A DNA stretch of 64,000 bases, from the NCBI RefSeq assembly GCF_019396345.1, contig NZ_JAHKRM010000009.1:310001-374000 (forward strand), written 5' to 3'. The notes under the pieces were generated by a model. It ran no database searches. It worked only from the letters and a program-made list of their open reading frames with translations, and was not told the DNA's origin. Every line of letters begins with the position of its first letter. The stretch's first letter is position 1. Positions 8,743-16,776 of the stretch are shown here, piece by piece. Source of the DNA: Nonomuraea guangzhouensis. Its GTDB lineage: Bacteria > Actinomycetota > Actinomycetes > Streptosporangiales > Streptosporangiaceae. The position numbers were made by a program, and so were the translations under genes.

Positions 8743-9543
8743 TCAGGCTGTGGCGACTTCGAGCCTGGTGACCTGGGCGGTGAGCTCGCGCGCGGCCCGC
8801 ATCACGGCCTGGGCGACGTCGACCACCTGAGCATCGCCGACACGGTGCGACAACGCGGCGATGCTCACGGCGGCGACCACCACGTCGTCCTGGCCGAACA
8901 CGGGCGCGGCGACGCCCAGCACGTCGGGGTCCAGTTCGCCGCGCGAGGCGGCATATCCCCGCTCCCGGATCTGCGACAACCGCTCACGCAGCAGCCCCGC
9001 GTCGATCAGTGTGGCGTCGGTGAAGCGGGCGAGGGGCCGGCGCAGGATCTCCTCGACCACCTCGTCGGGCGCCCAGGCGAGCAGGGAGAGCGCCGCCGCG
9101 CCGGCGTTGATCGGCAGGACCTGGCCACGTTCGTACGACAGCCGCAGAGCCTGACCGCTCTCCTCGCGTTCGAGACAGACAGCGGACAAGCCGGTGCGGC
9201 GGGTGAGCAGGACCGGGAAGCCGGTCTCCCGAACCAGTCCGCGCATGATCGGCCGTGCCAGATCCGACAGGCCGATGCCCTTACGGGCGAGCCGAGCCAG
9301 ATCGAGAACGCGGGGACCGAGCCGGAAGCCCGACCCACCGTCGTTCTCCTCCAGGAATCCCGTCGAGGTCAGGCTCTGCAGGTAGCGGTAGGCGGTGGAG
9401 CGCGCCACGTTCAGGTGCTCGGCCACGCGGCTCGCCGACAGGACAAGAACGTCGTCGTCGAACAGCAGCAGGATGTCCAGTGCTCGATCCGCAGTGGAGT
9501 TGCGGCTGCGGTATCCCGATGCCTGAGAGTCGATTCCTGACAT
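8743..9543 (-). CDS. IclR-family transcriptional regulator
   Basis: 266-aa regulator with an N-terminal winged helix (residues 16-80, ASRVAEHLNVARSTAYRYLQSLTSTGFL) and a C-terminal GAF-like IclR effector domain (about 85-255) containing the typical GAAALSLLAW stretch. Convergent with the GntR gene and nine bases from the end of the VOC dioxygenase gene upstream on the same strand, so the two are probably one transcript. IclR proteins often govern aromatic-acid operons. Confidence 0.88.
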   Translation of the reverse strand: MSGIDSQASGYRSRNSTADRALDILLLFDDDVLVLSASRVAEHLNVARSTAYRYLQSLTSTGFLEENDGGSGFRLGPRVLDLARLARKGIGLSDLARPIMRGLVRETGFPVLLTRRTGLSAVCLEREESGQALRLSYERGQVLPINAGAAALSLLAWAPDEVVEEILRRPLARFTDATLIDAGLLRERLSQIRERGYAASRGELDPDVLGVAAPVFGQDDVVVAAVSIAALSHRVGDAQVVDVAQAVMRAARELTAQVTRLEVATA

Positions 9544-9552
9544 GCGAAAAGG

Positions 9553-10047
9553 CTACTGGGCCGGCTGATACACGGGCCCGCCCTCGGCGAGCAGCCGTTC
9601 GGCCTCGGCGTAGATCTCCTCCGGGGCCAGGTCGAGGTTGAGCGTCTTGCGGAACGGTTGCCGGACGTCTCGGTCGATACGCAGATAGACCTCGTTGCGG
9701 TTGCCCTCCGGGTCGAAGAAGTAGATGCCGAAGGCGTTGCCATGGGTGACCTCCTGCTGGACCTCGACTCCCTCCTCACGGAAACGGTGGTGGAAGGTGA
9801 TGATGTCGTCCAGGCTCTCCACCCGCCAAGAGATCTGGTGCTGCTGCTTGGCACCGGGCTCCGCCGTCCGGCCCGTCTGCAGCACGAACTCGTGATGTTC
9901 CTCATCCGGCCGGGAGCTGAAGAAGACGATCCCCAGGTCGGCGTCCTCATCCGTGACGGTCAGACCGAGCACGCGCTCGTAGAAGTCACGCATGAGCGGC
10001 AGGTCCCACACCCACAGCCCTGTGTGGCCAAGCTCCGCGATCGCCAT
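9553..10047 (-). CDS. One-domain VOC extradiol-type dioxygenase/glyoxalase protein
   Basis: 164-aa single vicinal-oxygen-chelate domain protein with all three candidate metal ligands: H8 (LGHTGL), H70 (KQQHQISW) and E119 (NRNEVYL). DPEGN before the glutamate is typical of the BphC-like group, so a ring-cleavage dioxygenase is more likely than a glyoxalase. It sits upstream of the IclR gene and divergent from a broken FAA hydrolase, suggesting a second meta-cleavage unit that has decayed. Confidence 0.8.
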   Translation of the reverse strand: MAIAELGHTGLWVWDLPLMRDFYERVLGLTVTDEDADLGIVFFSSRPDEEHHEFVLQTGRTAEPGAKQQHQISWRVESLDDIITFHHRFREEGVEVQQEVTHGNAFGIYFFDPEGNRNEVYLRIDRDVRQPFRKTLNLDLAPEEIYAEAERLLAEGGPVYQPAQ

Positions 10048-10070
10048 CTCTTCTCCGATGTCTCGTTTTG

Positions 10071-10098
10071 CAGGATGTCTATCCTGTATTTCGATACA
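10071..10098. promoter_or_regulatory. Two abutting 4-base-loop inverted repeats (operator)
   Basis: CAGGAT-gtct-ATCCTG (10071-10086) is a perfect 6-bp inverted repeat. It runs straight into TGTAT-ttcg-ATACA (10085-10098), a perfect 5-bp repeat with the same 4-base spacer. The centres are about 13 bp apart. The pair sits 24 bases upstream of the VOC dioxygenase start and upstream of the truncated hydrolase, where the IclR protein encoded downstream would be expected to bind. Confidence 0.55.
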
Positions 10099-10118
10099 AA
10101 GATACGATGGGGCTCTCT

Positions 10119-10388
10119 ATGTCGACAAGAGAGGGCTTTGTGATCGGCCGCACGGGACGGCACGTATCCAGGGAGAAGGCGTTGGACCACGTTGCCGGCT
10201 ACACCGTCGTCAATGACGTGACCGTTCGCGACTACCAGCGACGCACCAGGGAGTTCCTGTCCGGCAAGACCTTCGAGGCCACCACTCCGGTCGGCCCCGT
10301 CCTGGTGACTCCCGACGAACTGGGTGGCAGCGAGCCCGACCTGGAGATCCGCTGCGACCTCAGGACACCTCGGATCGCTGAGACGTGA
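10119..10388 (+). pseudogene. Truncated fumarylacetoacetate hydrolase family gene
   Basis: The frame carries only the middle of an FAH protein: FVIGRTGRHVSREKALDHVAGY, then VNDVTVRDYQR, KTFEATTPVGP and a final DLEIRCDL strand, followed by an unrelated tail. The N-terminal domain and the C-terminal catalytic GTPxGVG loop are both absent, about 90 of roughly 280 residues remaining. It lies divergent from a dioxygenase gene, where an intact FAH gene would belong. Probably non-functional. Confidence 0.75.
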
Positions 10389-10408
10389 CATGACGCGACA
10401 CGTGTCAC
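10385..10408. promoter_or_regulatory. Inverted repeat GTGACA-N12-TGTCAC
   Basis: A perfect 6-bp inverted repeat spans 24 bp and contains the 10-bp palindrome GACACGTGTC at 10397-10406. It lies just after the broken hydrolase and could be its former regulatory site, a hairpin, or an upstream operator for the methyltransferase gene. Confidence 0.35.
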
Positions 10409-10478
10409 TCCACTCAAGAGCGGTCCGGCCGCAATGCCCGCCTTGCAGCATGACGTGACAGTGCATATCGCACCGATG

Positions 10479-10491
10479 TATCAAGTTGATA
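10479..10491. promoter_or_regulatory. TATCAA-G-TTGATA palindrome before the methyltransferase
   Basis: A perfect 13-bp odd palindrome lies 38 bases upstream of the methyltransferase ATG inside an AT-rich patch. Size and position suit a MarR- or TetR-type operator overlapping a promoter. No cognate regulator gene is adjacent. Confidence 0.4.
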
Positions 10492-10528
10492 TATCGGGCC
10501 GTCAGTTTGACCGGACACGGGAGCTGCG

Positions 10529-11287
10529 ATGAGGCGGATCGACTACGACACGGAGCAGTACCAGGACTACGCGCGTGGCCGTGCGCTCGCCGAGCAGCAG
10601 CTGCGGACATGGATCGCTGCCTTTGAAGCGGTGATGCCCGAGCGGCGTCCGCTGGCGGGGCTGGACGTCGGCTCAGGGACCGGCAGGTTCACCCCGGCGC
10701 TGGCGCGGACGTTCGGGCCGGTCACCGGCGTCGAGCCGTCGGTCCGCATGCGTGAGGTGGCGCAGGCGCAGTCCCCGCATCCCGGTGTGCGGTATCTGGC
10801 AGGCTCCGCCGAGGACCTGCCGGTGCCGTCCGGCAGCGCCGACTACGCTCTCCTGTTCCTGTCCTGGCATCACGTCCAGGACAAGCCGCGGGCGGTGCGG
10901 GAGCTGGCCAGAGTGCTCAGGCCCGGCGGGCGGCTGCTCCTGCGCGCGAATTTCCGCGACCACCATCCCAGGCCGTGGTGGCTGGAGCACTTCCCCCGCG
11001 GCTACGAGGCGGACGCCGCGCTGTTTCAGCCGCTGCACGAGGTCATCGAGATGTTCACGTCGGCCGGCTGGCGCGTCACCGGCTTCGGCACGGTTACCGA
11101 GCCGTCCTCCGGCACGTGCGGTGACATGCTCGAACGGCTGCGCCTGCGCACCCTTTCCTTCTTCGCTCAGCTGAGCCCCGAGGAACTGGAGGCCGGCTTC
11201 CGCCGCCTGGAGCAGGCTGTCGCCGCGGATCCCGACGCACCGGCGCCGGAGTTCGCTGAGCCACTGCTCACGCTCGAACGGCGCTAG
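10529..11287 (+). CDS. Class I SAM-dependent methyltransferase
   Basis: 252-aa Methyltransf_11-type enzyme. Motif I is LDVGSGTGRF at residues 45-54, the acidic end of strand 2 is GVEPS near 68, motif II DYALLFLSWHHV near 110 and motif III LRPGGRLLLRANF near 133. Small-molecule methyltransferases of this kind cannot be assigned a substrate from sequence. A GGAG lies eight bases before the ATG. It stands alone between a relic and a secreted protein gene. Confidence 0.87.
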   Translation: MRRIDYDTEQYQDYARGRALAEQQLRTWIAAFEAVMPERRPLAGLDVGSGTGRFTPALARTFGPVTGVEPSVRMREVAQAQSPHPGVRYLAGSAEDLPVPSGSADYALLFLSWHHVQDKPRAVRELARVLRPGGRLLLRANFRDHHPRPWWLEHFPRGYEADAALFQPLHEVIEMFTSAGWRVTGFGTVTEPSSGTCGDMLERLRLRTLSFFAQLSPEELEAGFRRLEQAVAADPDAPAPEFAEPLLTLERR

Positions 11288-11416
11288 ACGCGATATCGCA
11301 CCCCACGCTTCCGCCTAGTGCCTGAACCGGCCAAGGTGTCGATCAGAAAACAACAGCGCCCTGACGGCATGTTGGCGATCGCGGACGTGGATCGTTCTCA
11401 GATCGCTATGGGGGCA

Positions 11417-11435
11417 CTCCCCAAAGTTCGGGGAG
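11417..11435 (+). promoter_or_regulatory. Hairpin covering the ribosome-binding site of the next gene
   Basis: CTCCCC (11417-11422) pairs with GGGGAG (11430-11435) across a 7-base loop. The 3' arm is the GGGAGG ribosome site for the GTG at 11448, so the stem would hide it. This could be a translational switch or a chance structure in GC-rich DNA. Confidence 0.35.
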
Positions 11436-11447
11436 GATGATCCTAGA

Positions 11448-12131
11448 GTGGCTGGGGTGATCGCTAAGTGGTCGTTTCCTCTGGCAGGTGTCTTAGCTGG
11501 GTCACTGCTGACGTCGAGTCCCGGACTGGCGCAGAACGTGTCGGCCCAGCGGTCCGCCGATCCGCTCAAGGCCGCCCTCCTCGTACCGAAGGATCTCGGG
11601 AGCGACTTCAGCCGTCGCGACTACCGCACCACAGGGCTGCGGAACTCCACTTTCGCCCATTCAACAGCGTGCGGCAAAGCCTCCAAGCGCCTCACCGCGG
11701 TTTATCGCACCAAGATCGCGACGGCTTTGAAACACCAGGAGCGGTGGGAGGGGATCAGCGAATACATCGTGAGCGGCACCTCCAGCGAGATCTCCACCCT
11801 GGAGCGCGCGGCCAAGGCCATGGTCCGTCATTGCCGCAAGATCACCGTCAAGACGGACGGTTCGCGAGATATCATCCGCCAGTTGTCGATCGGCCGGCTC
11901 GGTGACAGCACATATGGCATCAAGTTCCGTAGCGGGTTCCCGAACAGCAATCTGGAGCGGGACTCCGAACTGGCGAGCAGCATGATGGTCGCCATCGACG
12001 TTGTGATCATTCGGGTGAAGAACACCCTGATGGTGTTGGAGCACGATGGCAACGTCGGCGAATTCGACTCTGCGCTCACCAAGTCCGCCGCCAAGACGGC
12101 TGTGGCACGACTCCTCGAGACACGAGAGTAG
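11448..12131 (+). CDS. Secreted hypothetical protein
   Basis: 227 aa with a signal peptide: a positive start, a hydrophobic stretch FPLAGVLAGSLLTS and a likely cleavage after GLAQ near residue 29. The mature part begins with LLVPKDLGSDFSRRDYR and contains two cysteines (near residues 75 and 130) that could form a disulphide. This layout resembles the extracellular PknH-type sensor-like domains common in Streptosporangiales, but I cannot assign a function. GTG start chosen because GGGAGG lies 11 bases upstream. Confidence 0.65.
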   Translation: MAGVIAKWSFPLAGVLAGSLLTSSPGLAQNVSAQRSADPLKAALLVPKDLGSDFSRRDYRTTGLRNSTFAHSTACGKASKRLTAVYRTKIATALKHQERWEGISEYIVSGTSSEISTLERAAKAMVRHCRKITVKTDGSRDIIRQLSIGRLGDSTYGIKFRSGFPNSNLERDSELASSMMVAIDVVIIRVKNTLMVLEHDGNVGEFDSALTKSAAKTAVARLLETRE

Positions 12132-12330
12132 CCCGCCAAAGATCATCTGCCGTCTCGTCAGACCACCGCCAAGCTCGACCCGCACCGCCAGGGGTGGATC
12201 CTGCATCAGCTCCGCCACAGTGCGGTTGCGGCATCTCGCCCCCAGAAAGGGGCGAGCTCGTACAAGACGGTCTCGCCGCCCGGAGCGAAAGCCGCGTCGG
12301 CCACCAGTTCGGCGGTCGCGGGCAGATCCC

Positions 12331-12969
12331 TCATCCCGGCGGCGCGCCCTGCCCCGAAGGTGTTGACAGCAGGGCCGAGAGCAGCTTGTCGAACAACTCG
12401 GACGTCGCCACGTCGGGGTCGACCAGGTGCTCCAACCCGAACCCGTTGAACAGGCTCATCAGCCCGATGGCGAGCTCCGGGGCGGGTATCGGCAGCGCCA
12501 CTCCCCACCGGGTCGCCTGCTCCTGCAGCGCCGTGGCGAGGACGTCGCGGGTCTCCTGCCGGTGGAGACGGAACTGCTCGCGAATGCCCGGGTCGCGGAC
12601 CGCCCGCATCCAGAACTCGATGAACAGCAGGTGGCGTTCGGGGTGCTCGCGGAGCTCCCCGACCATCACCTCGCCGGCCTGCCGCGTCTGGGCGGCCCGG
12701 GTCGGAGCCGGGGCCATGGCCTGCGCGATCTGCCGGATCCGCTGCGCGATCGTCTCGCGCAGGAGCTCGAGGAACAACTCGTCCTTGCCGGAGAAGTTCG
12801 AGTAGACCGCGCCGCGGCTCAGCCCTGCCATGGCCGCCACCTGCTCCAGGGAGGTCTGGGCGTAACCGGTCTCACCGAAGGCGCGCATGGCGGCCTCCAG
12901 CACGAGCGCCCTCGTCTCGGCGCGCGGCCGGCGGCGTACGCGCTCGGGGACCGCGTGAGGTGTTGACAT
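12331..12969 (-). CDS. TetR-family transcriptional regulator
   Basis: 212-aa repressor with an N-terminal TetR helix-turn-helix (residues 18-65: LEAAMRAFGETGYAQTSLEQVAAMAGLSRGAVYSNF) and a helical ligand-binding domain. GGGAG precedes the ATG. It is divergent from the SnoaL-MBL-reductase-VOC operon, and the 102 bases between them carry several TGTATC repeats, so it is the likely repressor of that operon. About 200 bases downstream hold no gene I can support. Confidence 0.9.
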   Translation of the reverse strand: MSTPHAVPERVRRRPRAETRALVLEAAMRAFGETGYAQTSLEQVAAMAGLSRGAVYSNFSGKDELFLELLRETIAQRIRQIAQAMAPAPTRAAQTRQAGEVMVGELREHPERHLLFIEFWMRAVRDPGIREQFRLHRQETRDVLATALQEQATRWGVALPIPAPELAIGLMSLFNGFGLEHLVDPDVATSELFDKLLSALLSTPSGQGAPPG

Positions 12970-12985
12970 GACTCGCTCCCAGATG

Positions 12986-13044
12986 AATACACTCGCGTAT
13001 TGAATACATGCTTGTATCGAGTACGTTTCTGTATCGAGTGTATC
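12986..13044. promoter_or_regulatory. Operator array of TGTATC/GAATAC elements
   Basis: AATAC-N6-GTATT (12986-13001), ATACA-tgct-TGTAT (13004-13017), a repeated TGTATCGAGT (13013-13022 and 13030-13039) and a final TGTATC (13039-13044) lie between the divergent TetR and SnoaL genes. The density and symmetry of these elements suggest several TetR dimers side by side. Confidence 0.65.
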
Positions 13045-13071
13045 GGCAATGTCTCAGGAGGTTGAAAGATC

Positions 13072-13518
13072 ATGACGGCGACGGTCATCCTGCGTGAGGC
13101 GCGTGAGGCGCTCGTGCACGCCCACTTCGAGTCGGAGGTGAGGCAGGACTTCGACGCGACGCTCGCGACGATGGACCATCCGCGCTACGAGCTGGTCGGC
13201 ACTGGGGAGACGTTCGACGGCGCCGAGGCGGTGCTGGCCTATCACCGCAGGTCGCGAACGTCGTTCCCAGACCTGCGGCACGACCGCGTCCGGCTGCATC
13301 ACGCCGCGGACGCCGTGATCGCCGAGTTCGAACTGCTGGGCACGCACCTGGGCGACCTCTTCGGGATCCCCCCGACAGGCAAGACCTTCCGGGTTCCGAT
13401 GGTGGCGTTCTTCTTCTTCGACGGCGAGGACGGCGACCTGATCACCTGCGAGCGGATCTACTTCGACTCCGCCTCGATCGCCACCCAGTTGGGCATCCTC
13501 CCGGGGCCGGCGCTATGA
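13072..13518 (+). CDS. SnoaL-like NTF2-fold protein
   Basis: 148-aa single-domain protein of the SnoaL/ester-cyclase group: a small alpha+beta cone that binds a hydrophobic ligand. Typical features are the early HFESEVRQDFDATLATM helix, FPDLRHDRV near residue 65, and GIPPTGKTFRVPMVAFFFF near residue 100. It may be a cyclase, isomerase or binding protein. First gene of a four-gene operon, with AGGAGG nine bases before the ATG, and its stop overlaps the next start by ATGA. Confidence 0.8.
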   Translation: MTATVILREAREALVHAHFESEVRQDFDATLATMDHPRYELVGTGETFDGAEAVLAYHRRSRTSFPDLRHDRVRLHHAADAVIAEFELLGTHLGDLFGIPPTGKTFRVPMVAFFFFDGEDGDLITCERIYFDSASIATQLGILPGPAL

Positions 13519-14630
13519 CCACACCCGCGACGTTCGCCGTCGCGTCCCTGGAATCGGCCACACCTGGCACCACCATCGACACCTTGCGCGGCGCCGCGGA
13601 CATTCCTGGAGGGTTCGGGGCCAGGCTGCGCTGGGTACGCGACCGGGCCACAGCCTTCCGATCCGAGTTCGCCGCCACCGGCGCACCCGACGTCGTGGCC
13701 ACGTTCGACCTGGTGTCGCTGCCGTATCCGACCCGGTTCGGGCTCTGGCGCGCCCCGCTCAGCCCGGCCCCGTTCCTGAGCATCACCAATCGGATGTTGC
13801 TGGTCCGCTGGCACGACAGCGACGGCCGCCGCCGCACGCTGCTGTTCGAGCCGAGCGACGTCACGCTCGGCCGCAACACCCCGTACTTCGCGGCGCTGAC
13901 GGCGAAGACCCCGGCCGTGCTGCGGAAGGCGATCGTGGCCGAGCACGGCACCGTGCCGGGTCATCTGACAGCTGCGGGCATCGACCCGGCGGAGGTCGAC
14001 TACCTGGTCTTCGACCATCTGCACACCCAGGACGTACGGCGCTGGATCGGCACCACCCGCCCGCAGCCGGACATCAACCCCGACCGCCCCGTCGAACCGC
14101 TGTTTCCCAACGCCAAGCTGATCGCCCAGCGGCACGAACTCGCCGCGATGGCCGACCTGCATCCGATGCAACGCCCCTGGTATCAGCCGGAGACCTACCG
14201 CGACCTGCGCACCGACGCCGTCCTGGCCATCGACGCCGACGTCCTGCTCGGCCCGGGCATCGCCCTGCTCGCCACCCCCGGGCACGTGCTCGGCAACCAG
14301 ACCCTGGTGCTCAACTCCGGCACCGGCATCTGGGCGAGCAGCGAGAACGCCATCGCCGCCGAGTGCCTCGTCCCCCAGCACAGCCGTCTTCCGGGTCTGC
14401 GGGGCTGGTCACGTCGATGGCAGCAGGAGGTCGTGCTCAACGCCAACACCATCGAGACCACCGCCGACCAGTACAACTCCCTCGTCCTTGAGAAGACCCT
14501 CGTCGACCGATCCCAGGCCGACCCGCGCTTTCCCCAGTTCTTCCCCTCCAGCGAGCTCACCGCGCACCGGCTGAGCCCTGGCACCAAACCGACGTTCACC
14601 CATGGCGCCCTCCGCCATGGCCAACTGTAA
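13515..14630 (+). CDS. Metallo-beta-lactamase-fold-like protein with a degenerate metal motif
   Basis: 371-aa protein whose order of elements suggests the MBL fold: VDYLVFDHLHTQDVRRW near residue 163 where HxHxDH is expected, and LLATPGHVLGNQTLVLN near 255 for the PGH segment. The metal motif is altered: HLHTQD keeps the two histidines but has Q for D and D for H. Either one metal site remains or the protein no longer hydrolyses. It overlaps the SnoaL stop by ATGA and is followed by a quinone reductase. Confidence 0.6.
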   Translation: MTTPATFAVASLESATPGTTIDTLRGAADIPGGFGARLRWVRDRATAFRSEFAATGAPDVVATFDLVSLPYPTRFGLWRAPLSPAPFLSITNRMLLVRWHDSDGRRRTLLFEPSDVTLGRNTPYFAALTAKTPAVLRKAIVAEHGTVPGHLTAAGIDPAEVDYLVFDHLHTQDVRRWIGTTRPQPDINPDRPVEPLFPNAKLIAQRHELAAMADLHPMQRPWYQPETYRDLRTDAVLAIDADVLLGPGIALLATPGHVLGNQTLVLNSGTGIWASSENAIAAECLVPQHSRLPGLRGWSRRWQQEVVLNANTIETTADQYNSLVLEKTLVDRSQADPRFPQFFPSSELTAHRLSPGTKPTFTHGALRHGQL

Positions 14631-14639
14631 GGACCACCC

Positions 14640-15632
14640 ATGACCGACACCATGCGCGCGCTCATCGGAGGCGTCGCCGCCGACTGGGAGCCGCGCGACG
14701 TCGCGGTGCCCACGCCTGCCCCCGGCCAGATCCTCGTCCGCGTCCACGCCGCCGGAATCAACCGCGCCGACCTGTACATGCTGGAAGGCAGCTACAACCC
14801 GAACTCAAAGACCGGAAGCGTCTACACCGCCGGGTTCGAATTCGCCGGTCTGGTAGCCGCGGTCGGCGACGGCGTGACGGCGCCGGCGGTCGGGGATCAG
14901 GTGATGGGGTTGACGCTCGGCGCGTTCGCCCCGTACGCGATCGTCGACCACCGGCACGTGATCCCGATGCCGCCGTCGCTGGACTGGACCGGCGCCGCCG
15001 CGCTACCCGTCGCCCTGGCCACCGAACACGACGCGCTGATCACCCAGGGCGGCTTCACCGCCGGGCAGAGCGTGCTCGTAGTCGGTGCCACCTCGGCGAT
15101 CGGCCTGCTCGCCGTCCAGCTGGCCAAGGCCTTCAGCGCCTCCCAGGTCATCGGCACCACCTCATCGGCCGGCAAGGCGGACGCCGTGAAGGCGGCGGGA
15201 GCCGACCTGGTCGTCAACACCGCGACCGAGGACCTCGCCGCAGCTGTCGGCGGCGCGACCGCCGGCGTGGGCGTCGACGTCGTCCTCGACCACGTCGGCG
15301 GCCGGCTGTTCGCCGACACCTTCCGCGCTGCCCGGATCGGCGGGACGATCGTCAACATCGGCCGGCTCGCCGGCGCCGAGTCCACGATCGACCTCAACGA
15401 CCTGGCCTTCCGGCGGCTGCGCGTGCTCGGCACCACCTTCAGCGTCCGCACCCCCGACGAACTCGCCGACGTCTGCGCCGCGCTGGTGCCGGAGGCCGTC
15501 CCGGCCGTCGCCGACGGCCGCGTCCGCCCCGTCGTCGACCGTGTCTTCCCCCTCCACGACGCGACGGCGGCCATCGAGTACATGCGGTCATACCAGGCCG
15601 TCGGCAAGGTCGTGTTCGAGGTGACGGCATGA
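14640..15632 (+). CDS. Zinc-type alcohol dehydrogenase/quinone oxidoreductase (MDR family)
   Basis: 330-aa medium-chain NADPH-dependent reductase. A GroES-like domain (residues 25-120: GQILVRVHAAGINRADLYMLEG) is followed by a Rossmann domain with VLVVGATSAIGLLAVQLAKA near 142. The structural-zinc cysteines are absent, so it belongs to the zinc-independent quinone reductase branch. Its stop overlaps the next start by ATGA. Its N-terminus (MTDTMRALIGGVA) closely resembles a short relic at 19.15 kb. Confidence 0.88.
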   Translation: MTDTMRALIGGVAADWEPRDVAVPTPAPGQILVRVHAAGINRADLYMLEGSYNPNSKTGSVYTAGFEFAGLVAAVGDGVTAPAVGDQVMGLTLGAFAPYAIVDHRHVIPMPPSLDWTGAAALPVALATEHDALITQGGFTAGQSVLVVGATSAIGLLAVQLAKAFSASQVIGTTSSAGKADAVKAAGADLVVNTATEDLAAAVGGATAGVGVDVVLDHVGGRLFADTFRAARIGGTIVNIGRLAGAESTIDLNDLAFRRLRVLGTTFSVRTPDELADVCAALVPEAVPAVADGRVRPVVDRVFPLHDATAAIEYMRSYQAVGKVVFEVTA

Positions 15633-16144
15633 GTCGCGTCTTCGGTGAGATCTCCCAGATCGGCTACGTCGTGCGCGACATCAGGGCCTCGATGGACCAC
15701 TGGATCAGCCATGGCGTCGGCCCCTGGTTCTACCTGGAGAAGGTCGAACTGGACTACTTCCGCTACCGGGGCGCCGACTCCCCACTGGAGATGAGTGCCG
15801 CCGTGGCCAACTCCGGCGGCATCCAGATCGAGCTGATCCAGCAGCGCAACGACGCCCCCTCTGTCTATCGCGACTTCCTCACTGCCGGACGCGAGGGCGC
15901 CCAACACGTGGCCTACTGGACCAGCGACTATCAGACCCTCTACGACAAAGCGCTCTCACTGGGCTATCGGGTGGCGCAGGAGGGGCTGCTGGGCGGCGGC
16001 CGGTTCGCCTACCTCGACACCGAACACGACCCCGGAACGATGATCGAGATCTCCGATACCGGCAGCGTCAAGGGCGAGCTGTTCGCCTTCGTCCGTGAAG
16101 CGACCGCCACCTGGGACGGCACCAAACCGATCATCGAGCTCTGA
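15629..16144 (+). CDS. VOC family protein (glyoxalase-like)
   Basis: 171-aa vicinal-oxygen-chelate protein related to the Glyoxalase_4/methylmalonyl-CoA epimerase-like group. Two candidate ligands are clear, the histidine in GAQHVAYW near residue 90 and the glutamate in TMIEISD near 134. The first position, usually a histidine, reads QIGYVV, so metal binding is uncertain. Last gene of the operon; function unknown, perhaps an isomerase or binding protein acting with the reductase. Confidence 0.75.
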   Translation: MSRVFGEISQIGYVVRDIRASMDHWISHGVGPWFYLEKVELDYFRYRGADSPLEMSAAVANSGGIQIELIQQRNDAPSVYRDFLTAGREGAQHVAYWTSDYQTLYDKALSLGYRVAQEGLLGGGRFAYLDTEHDPGTMIEISDTGSVKGELFAFVREATATWDGTKPIIEL

Positions 16145-16187
16145 CCCCGGACGCCCCGTGAAAGCGCAACACCATCAAAGAGATCCA

Positions 16188-16769
16188 TCATGCGGCTCGC
16201 TGCTCGCCGTCCAGGCCTATCCCGAGCTGCGCGCGGACGAGACTGTCCACGCCGTCCGCGGCGACCAGGGCGCTACCGGTGACGGGGTAAGTGTCACCCT
16301 GCGGGTCGATCACCTCTAGGCCGGGCTCTTCCGGGAGCACGCGGGTGGCTCGGTGGCCGAAGCGCAAGTCGACCAGGCCGGTGGCGGCGGCCGCGTCTAC
16401 CAGGATCTTCTCGATGAGGTCCTGGGAGGACATGACGGGCAGGGCAGGGCTGATGTCCGGTCCGGGGCCGAGGAAGCCGAGTGAGTCGATCTGTCCGGCC
16501 TGCTTGCCGGCGAGGGTGTCGAAGAAACGGATGGGACTCTTCCAGCCGGGCGGGGTGTCGATGCCGCGTAGCCGCTGGTAGGTCGCCTGCCCCCAGCCGC
16601 GGGCGATCTCCATCGTGCGGGTGTTGAAGTTACGGGTCTTGGGATGCCAGGAGGTCTGCGAGCGCTGCTCCAGGACGACTGACGGCACGCCGAAGCGGGC
16701 CAGCTCCAGGGCGGCGGCCAATCCGACAGGGCCGCCACCCAGCACGGTCACGGGTGAGATCTGCTTCAC
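16188..16769 (-). pseudogene. Truncated FAD-dependent aromatic hydroxylase (N-terminal part only)
   Basis: 193 aa beginning MKQISPVTVLGGGPVGLAAALELARFG, the FAD-binding fold of PheA/TfdB-type monooxygenases, and ending just after the VAADGVDSLVRAQLGI motif. The family normally runs beyond 500 residues, so the C-terminal substrate-binding and thioredoxin-like domains are missing. The GTG start falls seven bases after a good -10, so the mRNA would be leaderless. Divergent from a TetR gene and sharing its operator. Likely non-functional although its promoter looks intact. Confidence 0.75.
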
Positions 16770-16776
16770 AATCGAA

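Noticed and set aside
11315..11447. Minus-strand tail before the secreted protein gene that looked like a transposase end
   Set aside because: No transposase motif, terminal repeats or target duplication could be found.
12206..12330. Minus-strand peptide resembling a WD40 repeat (VADAAFAPGGETVL and later ALWRS) after the TetR gene
   Set aside because: One weak partial repeat in an antisense-derived frame; similarity too short to call a relic.
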